DNA of 64,000 nucleotides from Paraburkholderia sp. CNPSo 3272 (GCF_024206495.1 NZ_JAMBPQ010000037.1:1-64000); one strand, 5' to 3'; numbered from the stretch's first letter, positions 1 through 11,094 are shown. The notes: generated from the sequence alone by a model not told the origin. Program-made: numbers and translations.

Positions 1-2343
1 GTGCGGGCGTTGGGGGCCAGGGCCGAAATGGCGAGGCACCGAGGCGGGCGCGGGGCGGGCGGCGCCCGTGCCGGGCGTGCCGTTCGCGCCGCCGGTGGCG
101 CCGTTCACGGCGTCGGTTGCGGCGGGCGCGTCGGGACTAACGTTCTGGCGGGGCTTGCGAGTCTTGCCGACGGCGCTGCTGGCGGGCGTGGGCCGCGCAG
201 CCGCGCCCGAGGCTTGCGAAGCCGCCGCAGCAGCGGAAGCCGCCGCGGCCGCAGATGCCGCGCCGGGAATCGGCAGCGGCGTGAAGCCGGCGGCGACCCT
301 CACAGGCTGCACGGCGGGCGTGGCCGGGGCAGCGCCCGACGCCGCCGACGCTGCCGACGCCGCCTCGGGCGGCGCGCCGATCACCGGGGCGGACGCGTCC
401 TCCGTGGCCGAAGCCGCCGCGCTCACGGCCGCCTGTTCGACGCCGGGCTTCAAGCGATCGACGAGGTAGTAGTCCAGCACGCGGCGAGCGATCGGGCCTG
501 CGGCCTGCGCGCCCCAGCCGCCGTTTTCGACGATCAGCGCGACGGCGATCTGCGGCTTCTCGGCGGGCGCGAACGTGATGAAGAGCGCGTGGTCGCGCAG
601 ATTTTCGGCGAGCGCATGCGCCTTGTACTTGCCGCCCTGCAGCGAGAAGACCTGCGCCGTGCCGGTCTTGCCCGCCGAGGTGTACGGCGCGTTGCGGAAC
701 ACCTGGTAGGCCGTGCCCGACGGATTCATCGTCACGTTTTCCATTCCGCGCTTGACCACGTCGATATCGGCCTGGCTCACGTTCAGGCGCCCGCTTTCGC
801 TTGGCACCGTGAGGCGCTCCTGCTTCGTGATCGGATTCTCGATCTCCTTCACGAGGTGGGGCTTCATCAGAATGCCGTTGTCGGCGAGCGTGGCCGTGGC
901 GTGCGCGAGCTGCAGGATCGTGAACGAGTTGTAGCCCTGGCCGATCCCCAGGCTGATCGTCTCGCCCTCGTACCAGCGCTGCTGCTCGGGCTTGCGGTAC
1001 GCCTTGCGCTTCCATTCGGTGGAGGGCAGAATGCCGCGCGCCTCGCCCGCGATGTCGATGCCGGTGAGCTGGCCGAAGCCGAGCGGCTTCATGAAATTCG
1101 CGATGTTGTCCACGCCCAGGTCGTGCGCGAGCATGAAGAAGTAGGTGTCGTTCGACACCATGATCGCGCGGTTCATGTCGATCCAGCCCTGGCCCGAGCG
1201 CACGTCGTTGTTGAAGCGGTGGCCGCCGAACATGTAGTAGCCGGGGTCGGAGAAGCCCCACTGCGGCGTGCGCTTGTGCAGCGTGAGCGCGGCGAGCGCC
1301 ATGAACGGCTTGTAGGTCGAGCCCGGCGGGTAGGTGCCGTGCAGCGGACGGTTCAGGAGCGGGTGATCGGGCGAGTTGTTGAGCTCGTCCCAGGTCTGCT
1401 GGTCGATGCCGTCCACGAACGAGTTCGGGTCGAAGCTCGGCGCCGAGACGAACGCGAGAACGTCGCCCGTGGACGGCTCGATCGCCACGAGCGCGCCGCG
1501 CTTGCCCGCGAACGCCTGTTCGGCCACCTGTTGCAAACCGATGTCGATCGAGAGCACGAGGTTGTTGCCGGGCGTAGCCTGGGTGCGCGAGAGCGTGCGC
1601 ACGGGGCGCCCGCCTGCCGTCACTTCCACTTCCTCGAAGCCGGTCAGGCCATGCAGCTCGGTTTCGTAACTCTGCTCGACGCCGATCTTGCCGATGTAGT
1701 CGGTGCCGTTGTAGTTGTTCGCGTCCAGGCGCGGATCGTAGTGCTCGGGATCGCTGTCGTTCTTGTCGGAGAGGTCGTCGATGCGCTCCTGGTCGCGCTG
1801 CGAAATCCGGCCGATGTAGCCGATCACGTGCGCGGCCGTGGGCCCGAGCGGATATTGGCGGAACAGGCGCGCGCGCACTTCCACGCCGGGGAAGCGGAAG
1901 CGCTGGGCCGTGAAGCGCGCGACTTCGTCGTCGGTCAGGCGCGTGCGGATCGGCAGGCTCTCGAAGTTCTTCGAGTCTTCGAGCAGCTTCTTGAAGCGGC
2001 GGCGGTCGCGCGCATCGATCGGGATCACGGTCGAGAGCTCGTCGATCGTGTTGTCGAGCGTGTCGGTGAGCTTCGAGGGCGTGATTTCGAGCGTGTACGC
2101 CGAGTAGTTCTTCGCGAGCACGACGCCGTTGCGGTCGGTGATGATGCCGCGGTTCGGCACGATCGGCGCCACGGAAATGCGGTTTTCGTCCGCCTGCAGC
2201 GAGTACTTGCTGTGGTTCCAGACCTGCAGATAGAGGAAACGGAACGCGATCAGCCCGAAGCAGACGAACACGAACAGCCCCGCCGCCGCGACGCGCAGGC
2301 GGAACTTCGTGAGCTGCTGCTGGGTGTCCTTGAATTCGGTCAT
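1..2343 (-). CDS. mrdA: Penicillin-binding protein 2, 3' end beyond window
   Basis: Peptidoglycan DD-transpeptidase of the elongasome, anchored in the inner membrane and acting in the periplasm on lateral-wall glycan strands. A membrane anchor lies near residues 15-35, followed by the dimerisation domain and the transpeptidase domain. The three penicillin-binding motifs are visible: STYK with catalytic Ser342, SND at Ser397 and KTG at Lys559. After about residue 640 comes a long tail rich in Ala, Pro and Ser that is still open at position 1 (781 codons read), so the stop codon is not in the window. The start ATG is at 2343-2341. It is the last gene seen of the mreB-mreC-mreD-mrdA series; rodA is expected next, outside the window. 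Confidence 0.95.
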   Translation of the reverse strand, partial: MTEFKDTQQQLTKFRLRVAAAGLFVFVCFGLIAFRFLYLQVWNHSKYSLQADENRISVAPIVPNRGIITDRNGVVLAKNYSAYTLEITPSKLTDTLDNTIDELSTVIPIDARDRRRFKKLLEDSKNFESLPIRTRLTDDEVARFTAQRFRFPGVEVRARLFRQYPLGPTAAHVIGYIGRISQRDQERIDDLSDKNDSDPEHYDPRLDANNYNGTDYIGKIGVEQSYETELHGLTGFEEVEVTAGGRPVRTLSRTQATPGNNLVLSIDIGLQQVAEQAFAGKRGALVAIEPSTGDVLAFVSAPSFDPNSFVDGIDQQTWDELNNSPDHPLLNRPLHGTYPPGSTYKPFMALAALTLHKRTPQWGFSDPGYYMFGGHRFNNDVRSGQGWIDMNRAIMVSNDTYFFMLAHDLGVDNIANFMKPLGFGQLTGIDIAGEARGILPSTEWKRKAYRKPEQQRWYEGETISLGIGQGYNSFTILQLAHATATLADNGILMKPHLVKEIENPITKQERLTVPSESGRLNVSQADIDVVKRGMENVTMNPSGTAYQVFRNAPYTSAGKTGTAQVFSLQGGKYKAHALAENLRDHALFITFAPAEKPQIAVALIVENGGWGAQAAGPIARRVLDYYLVDRLKPGVEQAAVSAAASATEDASAPVIGAPPEAASAASAASGAAPATPAVQPVRVAAGFTPLPIPGAASAAAAASAAAAASQASGAAARPTPASSAVGKTRKPRQNVSPDAPAATDAVNGATGGANGTPGTGAARPAPASVPRHFGPGPQRPH

Positions 2344-2444
2344 GCTGTCAGACCCAGGCTCCGCGGTTCCAATCGCGAGGAACGGCGGGCCGGGGTGCGT
2401 AAGAGGTAGTCAAGCGAGTCTTCCAGCGGCGAGCGGCGCGCCGC

Positions 2445-2957
2445 TCAAATAGGCCGGGTGTCGTCGGGATCGACGGGGCGGCGCTGCGGCAGCAGCAGCA
2501 GCACGCTCGCGATCGGCCAGAGGATCGCCTCGACGAAGCCGCTGATGAGATAACCCCAGCCAGGAAACGACGCGCCCATCAGCAGGCGGATGACGAACGG
2601 CACGACCTGCGCGCCGACCAGCATGGGCGTGACCGCGAACATTTGCAGGCCGATCGACATCCACAGCACGCGGCGGTGAATGGTGATCGCGCCATACGAA
2701 AGCAGCGTGTAGGCGAGCGCGTGCTCGCCGAGCAGATTCGCGTTGTGGACGTCCATGAGGAGCCCGAGGAAGAACGCGACGCCCATGCCGACCTTGCGCG
2801 GCTGGTGAATGTTCCAGAACAGCAGCACGAGCGCGACGAAGTCGGGCACGCCGGGCAGCTTGCCCCAGGGCAGCAGGTTCAGCAGGAACGCCGCCGCGAG
2901 GCTGAAAACGATGAAGTACGGATTGACCGGCTGCAGAATGTATTGCGGACGCGGCAT
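2445..2957 (-). CDS. mreD: Rod shape-determining protein MreD
   Basis: Small polytopic inner-membrane protein of the elongasome that works with MreC, RodA and PBP2. The 170-residue product begins MPRPQYILQPVNPYFIVFSL and shows about five hydrophobic segments, the usual size and profile of the family. The ATG at 2957-2955 shares one base with the mreC stop codon (TGATG), so the two genes are probably translationally coupled. A possible TTG one codon upstream would fall inside the mreC stop and is not preferred. mrdA starts 101 bp downstream. Confidence 0.93.
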   Translation of the reverse strand: MPRPQYILQPVNPYFIVFSLAAAFLLNLLPWGKLPGVPDFVALVLLFWNIHQPRKVGMGVAFFLGLLMDVHNANLLGEHALAYTLLSYGAITIHRRVLWMSIGLQMFAVTPMLVGAQVVPFVIRLLMGASFPGWGYLISGFVEAILWPIASVLLLLPQRRPVDPDDTRPI

Positions 2958-4087
2958 CAATGGCCCCCTTTCTCGACGGCCTTCGCTGCCTCTTCCCGCA
3001 GGCTCTCCCGGGGTCTTCTCTCGGCCTGCTTTTTCTCCGCCGGCTTCGTGTCTGCTGCGGCTGCGTTCGCTGCCGGCTTCGCCTGCTGCGCCGCGGCCGG
3101 CGCCGCACCCGATGCAGCGGCGGCGGGTTTCGCCTTCGCGTCGTCGGCTTTCTTGTCGCTCTTCTTGTCCGCGGCCTTGGCGGGCTTCTTCTTCGCGTCC
3201 TTCGCCTCGGCGGCCGCTGCGGCTTCTTCGGCGGCGATCGGGTTGGGCGGCACCTGTGGCACATAGTGCAGCACGAGCACCTGGCGCGCCCCGCGCACGG
3301 CGGCGAGCGGCAGGCAGACCACGCGTGCGAACGCGGTGTCGGCCTGCTTATCCACGCGCAACACCTTCGCGACCGGCAGCCCTTGCGGATAGATGCCGTC
3401 GAGTCCGCTCGTCACGAGTTCGTCGCCCACTTGAAGATCAGCGCTGATCGGCACGAAGCGCAGATCAAGCAGGTCGCCCTTCGCCGTGCCGTAGATCACG
3501 CTGCGCAGGCCCGTGCGCACGACTTCGACCGGCACGGCCTGGTCCTTGTCGGTGACGAGCGTGACTTCGGACTGCATGGGGAACACACGCGTGACCTGGC
3601 CGATCACGCCGTCCTCGCTCAGTACCGGCGAGCCGTTCTGGATACCCTGCTGCGAGCCGCCGCCGATCACGACCTTCTGCGTGAACGGGTCGCGCGTGTC
3701 GTACTGGACGTCAGCCGGCGTGGTTTGCGCGCCGATGCGCTGCGAGAGCTGCAGAAGCGCGCGCAGGTGCGCGTTTTCGGCTGCGAGCGAAGCGGCCTCG
3801 TTGGCCTGCTGCGAAAGCTGGAGATTGCGTGCGTGCAGCTGCGTGTTTTCGGTGCGCAGCGTCGAACTCGTCACGGCCAGATCGGCGGCGCCCATAAAGA
3901 AGTCACGCGGCACGAGGGCCGCGCGTTGCAGCGGGTAGAGACCCGCGCCGAGCACGCCGCGCACGATTTCGAGCGTCTTGAAACGCGCGTCCGAGACGAG
4001 GAGCGCGAGCGACAGCACGACGAAGAAAATCAGCCGTGCGAGTGCCGATGGGCCCTGTCTAAAGAGGGGCGGCGGACTGTATTCCAT
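2957..4087 (-). CDS. mreC: Rod shape-determining protein MreC
   Basis: Periplasmic scaffold of the elongasome. The 376-residue product has one N-terminal membrane helix (about residues 18-33), a coiled-coil stretch (about 75-115) and the beta-domain typical of MreC (about 120-285). It then has an unusually long low-complexity tail rich in Ala and Lys, ending EKGGH. The start is the ATG at 4087 (MEYSPPPLFRQGPSAL). A further upstream in-frame start would add 35 residues that match nothing in the family. It lies between mreB and mreD in the usual order. Confidence 0.94.
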   Translation of the reverse strand: MEYSPPPLFRQGPSALARLIFFVVLSLALLVSDARFKTLEIVRGVLGAGLYPLQRAALVPRDFFMGAADLAVTSSTLRTENTQLHARNLQLSQQANEAASLAAENAHLRALLQLSQRIGAQTTPADVQYDTRDPFTQKVVIGGGSQQGIQNGSPVLSEDGVIGQVTRVFPMQSEVTLVTDKDQAVPVEVVRTGLRSVIYGTAKGDLLDLRFVPISADLQVGDELVTSGLDGIYPQGLPVAKVLRVDKQADTAFARVVCLPLAAVRGARQVLVLHYVPQVPPNPIAAEEAAAAAEAKDAKKKPAKAADKKSDKKADDAKAKPAAAASGAAPAAAQQAKPAANAAAADTKPAEKKQAERRPRESLREEAAKAVEKGGH

Positions 4088-4205
4088 GGTCGGCGCCGGG
4101 GGCGTGTGCGGTTCGGTGAAACAGAGGGTGTAACGGAGGGCACAACGAAGCGTGAAACTTCGGCGCCCCGCAGGACGCCCCGTTGCGGGCACCGTGGCGG
4201 CGCGC

Positions 4206-4237
4206 GCGCCGCCACGCCATCAGTGGCGCGGCGGCGC
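4206..4237 (-). other. Hairpin between mreB and mreC
   Basis: An inverted repeat with about 14-bp arms, one mismatch and a 4-nt loop (4220-4223) lies between the mreB stop and the mreC start. No T-run follows it in the direction of transcription, so it is not a classical intrinsic terminator. It could stabilise the mreB message or partly attenuate mreCD, which would fit the excess of MreB over MreC and MreD. That role is inference; the pairing itself is directly visible. Confidence 0.5.
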
Positions 4238-4278
4238 CGAAAGCGCGCCGCGGGCGAGCGCAGCGGTGCGCGGCGCGC

Positions 4279-5322
4279 TTACTCGTAGGAGAAGATGCTG
4301 CCAAGCTTGTCCATGCGCTCGAGCGCCATGCCCGAGCCGCGCACCACGCAGGTGAGCGGATCTTCGGCCACGAGCACCGGCAGACCGGTTTCTTCGGCGA
4401 GCAGGCGGTCCAGGTCGCGCAGCAGCGCGCCGCCGCCCGTGAGCATCATGCCGCGCTCGGCGATGTCGGCGCCCAGTTCCGGCGGCGTTTGTTCGAGCGC
4501 GATCTTCACCGACGAGACGATCTGGTTCAGCGGGTCGGTGAGCGCTTCGAGAATTTCGTTGCTCGAAATGGTGAAGCTGCGCGGGATGCCTTCCGACAGG
4601 TTGCGGCCCTTCACTTCCATTTCCTTGACTTCGGAACCCGGGAAGGCCGAACCGATTTCCTTCTTGATGGCTTCGGCGGTTTGCTCGCCGATCAGCATGC
4701 CGTAGTTGCGGCGGATGTAGTTGACGATCGCTTCGTCGAACTTGTCGCCGCCCACGCGCACCGAGCCCTTGTAGACGATGCCGCCGAGCGAGATCACGCC
4801 CACTTCGGTCGTGCCGCCGCCGATGTCGACCACCATCGAGCCCGTGGCTTCCGAAACCGGCAGGCCCGCGCCGATCGCGGCGGCCATCGGTTCTTCGATG
4901 AGGTAGACCTGCGAGGCGCCCGCGCCGTGCGCGGCTTCCTTGATCGCGCGGCGCTCGACCTGGGTCGAACCGCACGGCACGCAGATGATGATGCGCGGCG
5001 ACGGCGAGAACATGCGCGACTCGTGCGCCGTCTTGATGAACTGCTTGATCATCTGCTCGGTGACGGTGAAGTCGGCGATCACGCCGTCCTTCATCGGGCG
5101 GATGGCTTCGATGTTGCCCGGAACCTTGCCGAGCATCTGCTTGGCTTCCTTGCCGACTGCCTGAATCGTCTTCTTGCCGTTCGGGCCGCCTTCCTGGCGA
5201 ATGGAGACGACCGAGGGTTCGTCGAGGACGATGCCCTTGCCGCGCATGTAGATCAGGGTGTTGGCGGTGCCGAGGTCGATCGCCAGATCGTTGGAGAAGT
5301 AGCTACGCAGAAAACCGAACAT
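4279..5322 (-). CDS. mreB: Rod shape-determining protein MreB (bacterial actin)
   Basis: Actin-like ATPase that polymerises under the inner membrane and directs lateral wall synthesis. The protein is 347 residues, the normal length. The N-terminal MFGFLRSYFSNDLAIDLGTA holds an amphipathic membrane-binding start and the phosphate-1 motif (residues 16-20). The phosphate-2 motif DIGGGT is at 166-171, and the second half contains the typical EEPMAAAIGAGLP and TGGGALL segments. It is the first gene of mreB-mreC-mreD-mrdA and is divergent from gatC across a 430-bp spacer. Confidence 0.98.
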   Translation of the reverse strand: MFGFLRSYFSNDLAIDLGTANTLIYMRGKGIVLDEPSVVSIRQEGGPNGKKTIQAVGKEAKQMLGKVPGNIEAIRPMKDGVIADFTVTEQMIKQFIKTAHESRMFSPSPRIIICVPCGSTQVERRAIKEAAHGAGASQVYLIEEPMAAAIGAGLPVSEATGSMVVDIGGGTTEVGVISLGGIVYKGSVRVGGDKFDEAIVNYIRRNYGMLIGEQTAEAIKKEIGSAFPGSEVKEMEVKGRNLSEGIPRSFTISSNEILEALTDPLNQIVSSVKIALEQTPPELGADIAERGMMLTGGGALLRDLDRLLAEETGLPVLVAEDPLTCVVRGSGMALERMDKLGSIFSYE

Positions 5323-5753
5323 TCAAAAATCCTGTCTCGCTTGTGGCCGTCCTTCCAGCTTGGTGGGCGAGGGCGGCAGCGGAAAAATTAACAGCCTCAG
5401 GGCGATATGCTCCACCACGAGAGCACTCCGAAATCACGGCGGAGGGCGTCGCAAGGGGCGCCACGAGGGGCCTGAGACTGCGGGGATGATTACCGGAGGC
5501 AGCCTGGCTGCGCCGCCCGTTTGATCTTGTCTGGCCGCATTGTGTTGCGAACAGAACTGAAAGGCGGATGCAAGGCGGTCCGGGTTTGGGTCGAACGCGT
5601 AATGATACCTTATAATTTTGCCTGTTTTGCAGGATCCGGAAGGCAGTTTTTGACCTCATCGAAGCTTTCCTCCAGAGCCGGATCCGGCGCGATAAACCGC
5701 TGTTGCAGCACCGAATTTCCGCACTGCCACAGCCCCTTTTTTCCGGTGACCGC
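5323..5753. other. mreB-gatC divergent intergenic region
   Basis: This 431-bp spacer carries the start signals of mreB (leftward) and gatC (rightward). Its middle is clearly more A/T-rich than its surroundings, around 5600-5660. I see no reading frame with plausible coding character. A perfect -10 hexamer is listed separately. Confidence 0.6.
5586..5616 (+). promoter_or_regulatory. Putative sigma-70 promoter for gatCAB
   Basis: A consensus TATAAT lies at 5611-5616, in the only A/T-rich patch of the mreB-gatC spacer. The best -35 match is TTGGGT at 5586-5591, with a longer than ideal 19-bp spacer. The gatC ATG follows about 140 bp downstream. The -10 match is exact, but usage and direction are inferred. 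Confidence 0.45.
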
Positions 5754-6053
5754 ATGGCCCTGACCCTGAACGATGTGAAGCGCATCGCGCATCTTGCGCG
5801 CCTCGAACTGGCCGACGCCGAAGCCGGCAATACGCTCGTACGCCTGAATGACTTCTTCGGCCTCGTCGAGCAGATGCAGGCCGTGGACACGACCGGCATT
5901 GCCCCGCTCGCCCACCCGATCGAGCAGATCGAGGACGTCGCGCTGCGTCTGCGCGAGGACGCCGTGACCGAAATCGTGGACCGCGAAGCGCTGCAGCGTC
6001 CCGCGCCCGCGGTGCAGGACGGACTTTACCTCGTACCGCGCGTGATTGAGTAA
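5754..6053 (+). CDS. gatC: Glutamyl/aspartyl-tRNA amidotransferase subunit C
   Basis: The 99-residue subunit C wraps around GatA and GatB and is needed to convert Glu-tRNA(Gln) and Asp-tRNA(Asn) to the amidated forms. The start MALTLNDVKRIAHLARLELA at 5754 matches the family; an in-frame start 17 codons upstream would add unrelated residues. The helical N-terminus and the ending GLYLVPRVIE are typical. It is first in gatC-gatA-gatB, with a 193-bp gap before gatA. Confidence 0.95.
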   Translation: MALTLNDVKRIAHLARLELADAEAGNTLVRLNDFFGLVEQMQAVDTTGIAPLAHPIEQIEDVALRLREDAVTEIVDREALQRPAPAVQDGLYLVPRVIE

Positions 6054-6246
6054 ACGCGCAGCATTTTTTCGCCATTTCGAAAGCTTTCGAGTCGTCGGAA
6101 CCGTTCGAAACGGCACGGACTCCCGAATTTTCCGGGGTTTTCCGGGTAGCGGCCCGCGCGTTTGCCAACGTGGCTCGAGCCGCTCCCCGGACGGCGCAAC
6201 GATCTAGATGTCGACCACGCCGTGACGTTCTTCCAGGAATCACGCA

Positions 6247-7737
<1,491 letters not shown>

Positions 7738-7739
7738 AC

Positions 7740-9215
7740 ATGGCAACACAGTGGGAAGTGGTGATCGGTCTGGAGACGCACGCGCAATTGTCGACGGCGT
7801 CGAAGATCTTCTCGGGCGCATCGACGCAGTTCGGCGCCGCGCCCAACTCGCAGGCCTGCCCCGTCGATCTCGCGCTGCCGGGCGTGCTGCCGGTGATGAA
7901 CCGCGGCGCCGTGGAGCGCGCGATCCAGTTCGGCCTCGCGATCAACGCGACGATTGCGCCGCGCAGCATATTCGCGCGCAAGAACTACTTCTATCCGGAC
8001 CTGCCGAAGGGCTATCAGATCAGCCAGTACGAGATTCCGGTCGTGCAGGGCGGGCAGATCACGATCCAGGTCCCGGCTAACGAAAAGGCCGGCAAGGAAG
8101 CCTACGAGAAGACCGTCAACCTCACGCGCGCGCACCTCGAAGAAGACGCGGGCAAGTCGCTGCACGAAGACTTCGCGGGCATGACGGGCATCGACCTGAA
8201 CCGCGCCGGCACGCCGCTGCTCGAAATCGTCACGGAACCCGAAATGCGCAGCGCCGCGGAAGCCGTTGCGTACGCGAAGTCGCTGCACACGCTCGTCGTG
8301 TGGCTCGGCATTTGCGACGGCAACATGCAGGAAGGCTCGTTCCGCTGCGACGCGAACGTCTCCGTGCGCCCGGTCGGCCAGAAGGAATTCGGCACGCGCG
8401 CCGAGATCAAGAACCTGAACTCGTTCCGCTTCCTCGAAGAGGCGATCCAGTACGAAGTGCGCCGCCAGATCGAGTTGATCGAAGACGGCGGCACGGTGGT
8501 GCAGGAAACGCGCCTCTACGACCCGGACAAGCGCGAGACGCGGTCGATGCGCAGCAAGGAAGACGCGCACGATTACCGCTATTTCCCCGACCCCGACCTC
8601 ATGCCGCTCGTGATCGATGCGGCGTGGGTCGAGCGCGTGAAGGGCGAGCTGCCCGAGCTGCCCGCGACGATGCAAAGGCGCTTCATCGAGCAGTATGGCG
8701 TCACGCCGTATGACGCGAACGTGCTCACGTCGAGCAAGGCGATGGCGGCTTACTTCGAAGCGGTCGTGGCGCAGGCGGGCGCGGCGCAGGCCAAGACCGC
8801 CGCCAACTGGTTGATGGGCGAAGTCTCGTCGCAGCTCAACCGCGAAGGCCTCGACATCGCCGCTTCGCCGGTCTCGGCCGCGCAGTTCGCCGTGCTGCTC
8901 GCGCGCATCGCCGACGGCACGATCTCGAACAAGATCGCCAAGGAAGTGTTCCAGGCGATGTGGGACGAGAAGGCCGGGGATGAAGCCGCTGCCGACCGCA
9001 TCATCGAAGCGAAGGGCCTCAAGCAGATCTCGGACACCGGCGCGCTCGAAGCGATCATCGACGAGGTGCTCGCCGCGAACCAGAAGTCGGTGGAAGAATT
9101 CCGCGCCGGCAAGGAAAAGGCGTTCAACGCGCTGATCGGCCAGGCCATGAAGGCCACCAAGGGCAAGGCGAACCCGCAGCAGGTCAACGAACTGCTGAAG
9201 AAGAAGCTGGGCTGA
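7740..9215 (+). CDS. gatB: Glutamyl/aspartyl-tRNA amidotransferase subunit B
   Basis: Kinase and amidotransferase subunit that phosphorylates the mischarged glutamyl or aspartyl group and carries the tRNA-binding tail. The 491-residue product starts MATQWEVVIGLETHAQL and ends in the YqeY-like tail domain (NPQQVNELLKKKLG). Two ATGs are possible: 7734, which overlaps the gatA stop as ATGA, and 7740. The AGGGG at 7728-7732 is correctly spaced only for 7740, so that start is preferred. It is the last gene of the gat operon. Confidence 0.97.
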   Translation: MATQWEVVIGLETHAQLSTASKIFSGASTQFGAAPNSQACPVDLALPGVLPVMNRGAVERAIQFGLAINATIAPRSIFARKNYFYPDLPKGYQISQYEIPVVQGGQITIQVPANEKAGKEAYEKTVNLTRAHLEEDAGKSLHEDFAGMTGIDLNRAGTPLLEIVTEPEMRSAAEAVAYAKSLHTLVVWLGICDGNMQEGSFRCDANVSVRPVGQKEFGTRAEIKNLNSFRFLEEAIQYEVRRQIELIEDGGTVVQETRLYDPDKRETRSMRSKEDAHDYRYFPDPDLMPLVIDAAWVERVKGELPELPATMQRRFIEQYGVTPYDANVLTSSKAMAAYFEAVVAQAGAAQAKTAANWLMGEVSSQLNREGLDIAASPVSAAQFAVLLARIADGTISNKIAKEVFQAMWDEKAGDEAAADRIIEAKGLKQISDTGALEAIIDEVLAANQKSVEEFRAGKEKAFNALIGQAMKATKGKANPQQVNELLKKKLG

Positions 9216-9361
9216 GTCTGGCCGCGTTTGTGTGAAGTGCCGGCCTGATTCGGGCATGCTTGCGAGGCGGCGTCGTGCGTAGCAGTGCGGCGCCGCCTTG
9301 CCGCTTCAGGCGGGCAACGGCGTTGGCGCCGTCAAATTCACGAGAAAGAGGAGAACAACGC

Positions 9362-10198
9362 ATGTCCCATATCCCGAGTCTCGACGATTACCGCGTGCCG
9401 TACTTCAGCGACAACAAGCCGGAGACGTTCTCGCTCGGCGCGCTCGACCCCGCCGCGAGACCGTTTTCGAGCGGCAGCAAGGACGGCGACCGCAACCGGC
9501 TCGCCGAGATCGGCAAGAAGCTCGACGTGTTGCAGGAGCGTCTGCATTCGCAGCGCCATGAGCGCGTGCTGCTCGTGTTGCAGGGCATGGACACGAGCGG
9601 CAAGGACGGCACGATCCGCGGCGTGTTTCACGAGGTCGATCCGCTCGGCCTGCGCATCGTGCCGTTTCGCGCGCCGACGCCCGTCGAGGCCGCGCGCGAC
9701 TTTCTCTGGCGCGTGCACCTGCAGGTGCCCGCGGCCGGCGAGCTGGCCATCTTCAACCGCAGCCACTACGAAGACGTGCTCGTGCCGCGCGTGATCGGCC
9801 AGATCGACTCGGCCGAGTGCGAGCGCCGCTACCGGCAGATTCGTCATTTCGAGGCGCTGCTCGCGCAGAGCGGCACGTCGATCATCAAGTGCATGCTGCA
9901 TATCTCGAAGGACGAGCAGCGCAGCCGCATCCAGGCGCGCATCGACGACCCCACCAAGCACTGGAAATTCGACGTCTCCGATCTCGAAGCGCGCAAGCAT
10001 TGGGACGCCTATCAGACCGCGTACCGCGACGCGCTCGCGGCCACCTCCACGGAACACGCTCCGTGGTACGTGATTCCCGCGAACTCGAAGTCGCATCGCA
10101 ACGTCATGGTGGCCGAACTGCTGCTGCGCCTGATGGAAAGTCTGAAGCTCGAATTTCCGCCGGCCAAGGCCGAACTCAAGGGTCTCAAGATCGACTGA
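9362..10198 (+). CDS. Polyphosphate kinase 2 family protein
   Basis: Transfers phosphate between inorganic polyphosphate and nucleotides in the cytoplasm. The product is 278 residues with a single PPK2 domain. The Walker A-like motif GMDTSGKDG is at residues 75-83, the NRSHYEDVLVPRV segment begins near 132, and HISKDEQ follows in the lid region. The overall shape resembles class III PPK2 enzymes, which can phosphorylate nucleoside mono- and diphosphates; the exact substrate is not proven by sequence. The start ATG at 9362 follows a good AGAGGAG site. It stands alone between gatB and xthA. Confidence 0.9.
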   Translation: MSHIPSLDDYRVPYFSDNKPETFSLGALDPAARPFSSGSKDGDRNRLAEIGKKLDVLQERLHSQRHERVLLVLQGMDTSGKDGTIRGVFHEVDPLGLRIVPFRAPTPVEAARDFLWRVHLQVPAAGELAIFNRSHYEDVLVPRVIGQIDSAECERRYRQIRHFEALLAQSGTSIIKCMLHISKDEQRSRIQARIDDPTKHWKFDVSDLEARKHWDAYQTAYRDALAATSTEHAPWYVIPANSKSHRNVMVAELLLRLMESLKLEFPPAKAELKGLKID

Positions 10199-10284
10199 GA
10201 CTGACCCGATTCCCTCGCGCGGCGCGGCGCACTTCCGGTTGCGCGCGCCATGCAAGGCAACGCACAATCAAGAGGAAAGAAGAC

Positions 10285-11064
10285 ATGTTGCGTGTGATCA
10301 CCGCGAATCTGAACGGCATCCGCTCGGCGGCGAAGAAGGGCTTTTTCGAATGGTTCGGCGAACAGAAGGCCGACGTGCTCTGCGTGCAGGAAATCAAGTG
10401 CTCGCAGGACGACATGACGCCCGAATTCCTCGCCCCGCACGACTTCACGGGCTACTTCCAGCACGCGGCCAAGAAGGGCTATAGCGGCGCGGGCGTCTAT
10501 TCGCGCCACGAACCCGACGACGTCATCATCGGTTTCGGCAGCGAGGAGTTCGATCCGGAAGGGCGCTACGTGGAAACGCGCTTCGGCAAGCTTTCGGTGA
10601 TCTCCGTGTACGTGCCTTCGGGCTCGAGCGGCGACGAGCGTCAGGCCGCGAAGTACCGCTTCATGGACGAATTCATGCCGCATCTCGCGGAACTCAAGCG
10701 CGAGCGCGAAGTGATCCTGTGCGGCGACGTGAACATCGTCCACAAGGAAATCGACATCAAGAACTGGAAGGGCAACCAGAAAAACTCCGGCTGCCTGCCC
10801 GAAGAGCGCGCCTGGCTCACGAGCCTCTTCGACGACGTGGGCTACGTGGACGTGTTCCGCACGCTTGACCCGCGCCCCGAACAATACACGTGGTGGAGCA
10901 ATCGCGGCCAGGCGTATGCGAAGAACGTGGGGTGGCGTATCGACTATCAGATCGCGACGCCCGGCATTGCGCACAAGGCGAAAAAGACCTCGATCTTCAA
11001 GGACATCAAGTTCAGCGACCACGCGCCGCTGACTATCGACTACGACTACAAGGTCAAGAGCTGA
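10285..11064 (+). CDS. xthA: Exodeoxyribonuclease III (AP endonuclease)
   Basis: Mg-dependent exonuclease and apurinic-site endonuclease of base-excision repair. The protein is 259 residues of the EEP fold: Asn10 in TANLNGIRS, the metal-binding Glu36 in VQEIKCS, GDVNIVH in the middle and SDHAPLTIDY at the end supply the active site. The start ATG at 10285 has a strong AGAGGAAAG site. It converges on the M48 protease gene with only 30 bp between stops. Confidence 0.95.
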   Translation: MLRVITANLNGIRSAAKKGFFEWFGEQKADVLCVQEIKCSQDDMTPEFLAPHDFTGYFQHAAKKGYSGAGVYSRHEPDDVIIGFGSEEFDPEGRYVETRFGKLSVISVYVPSGSSGDERQAAKYRFMDEFMPHLAELKREREVILCGDVNIVHKEIDIKNWKGNQKNSGCLPEERAWLTSLFDDVGYVDVFRTLDPRPEQYTWWSNRGQAYAKNVGWRIDYQIATPGIAHKAKKTSIFKDIKFSDHAPLTIDYDYKVKS

Positions 11065-11094
11065 CGCTCACCCGGGCGCGCTGTGAAACCGCTT

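Noticed and set aside
1..2409. 802-codon open frame on the plus strand
   Set aside because: It is antisense to mrdA, very Arg-rich and without any family feature; such frames are common opposite GC-rich genes.
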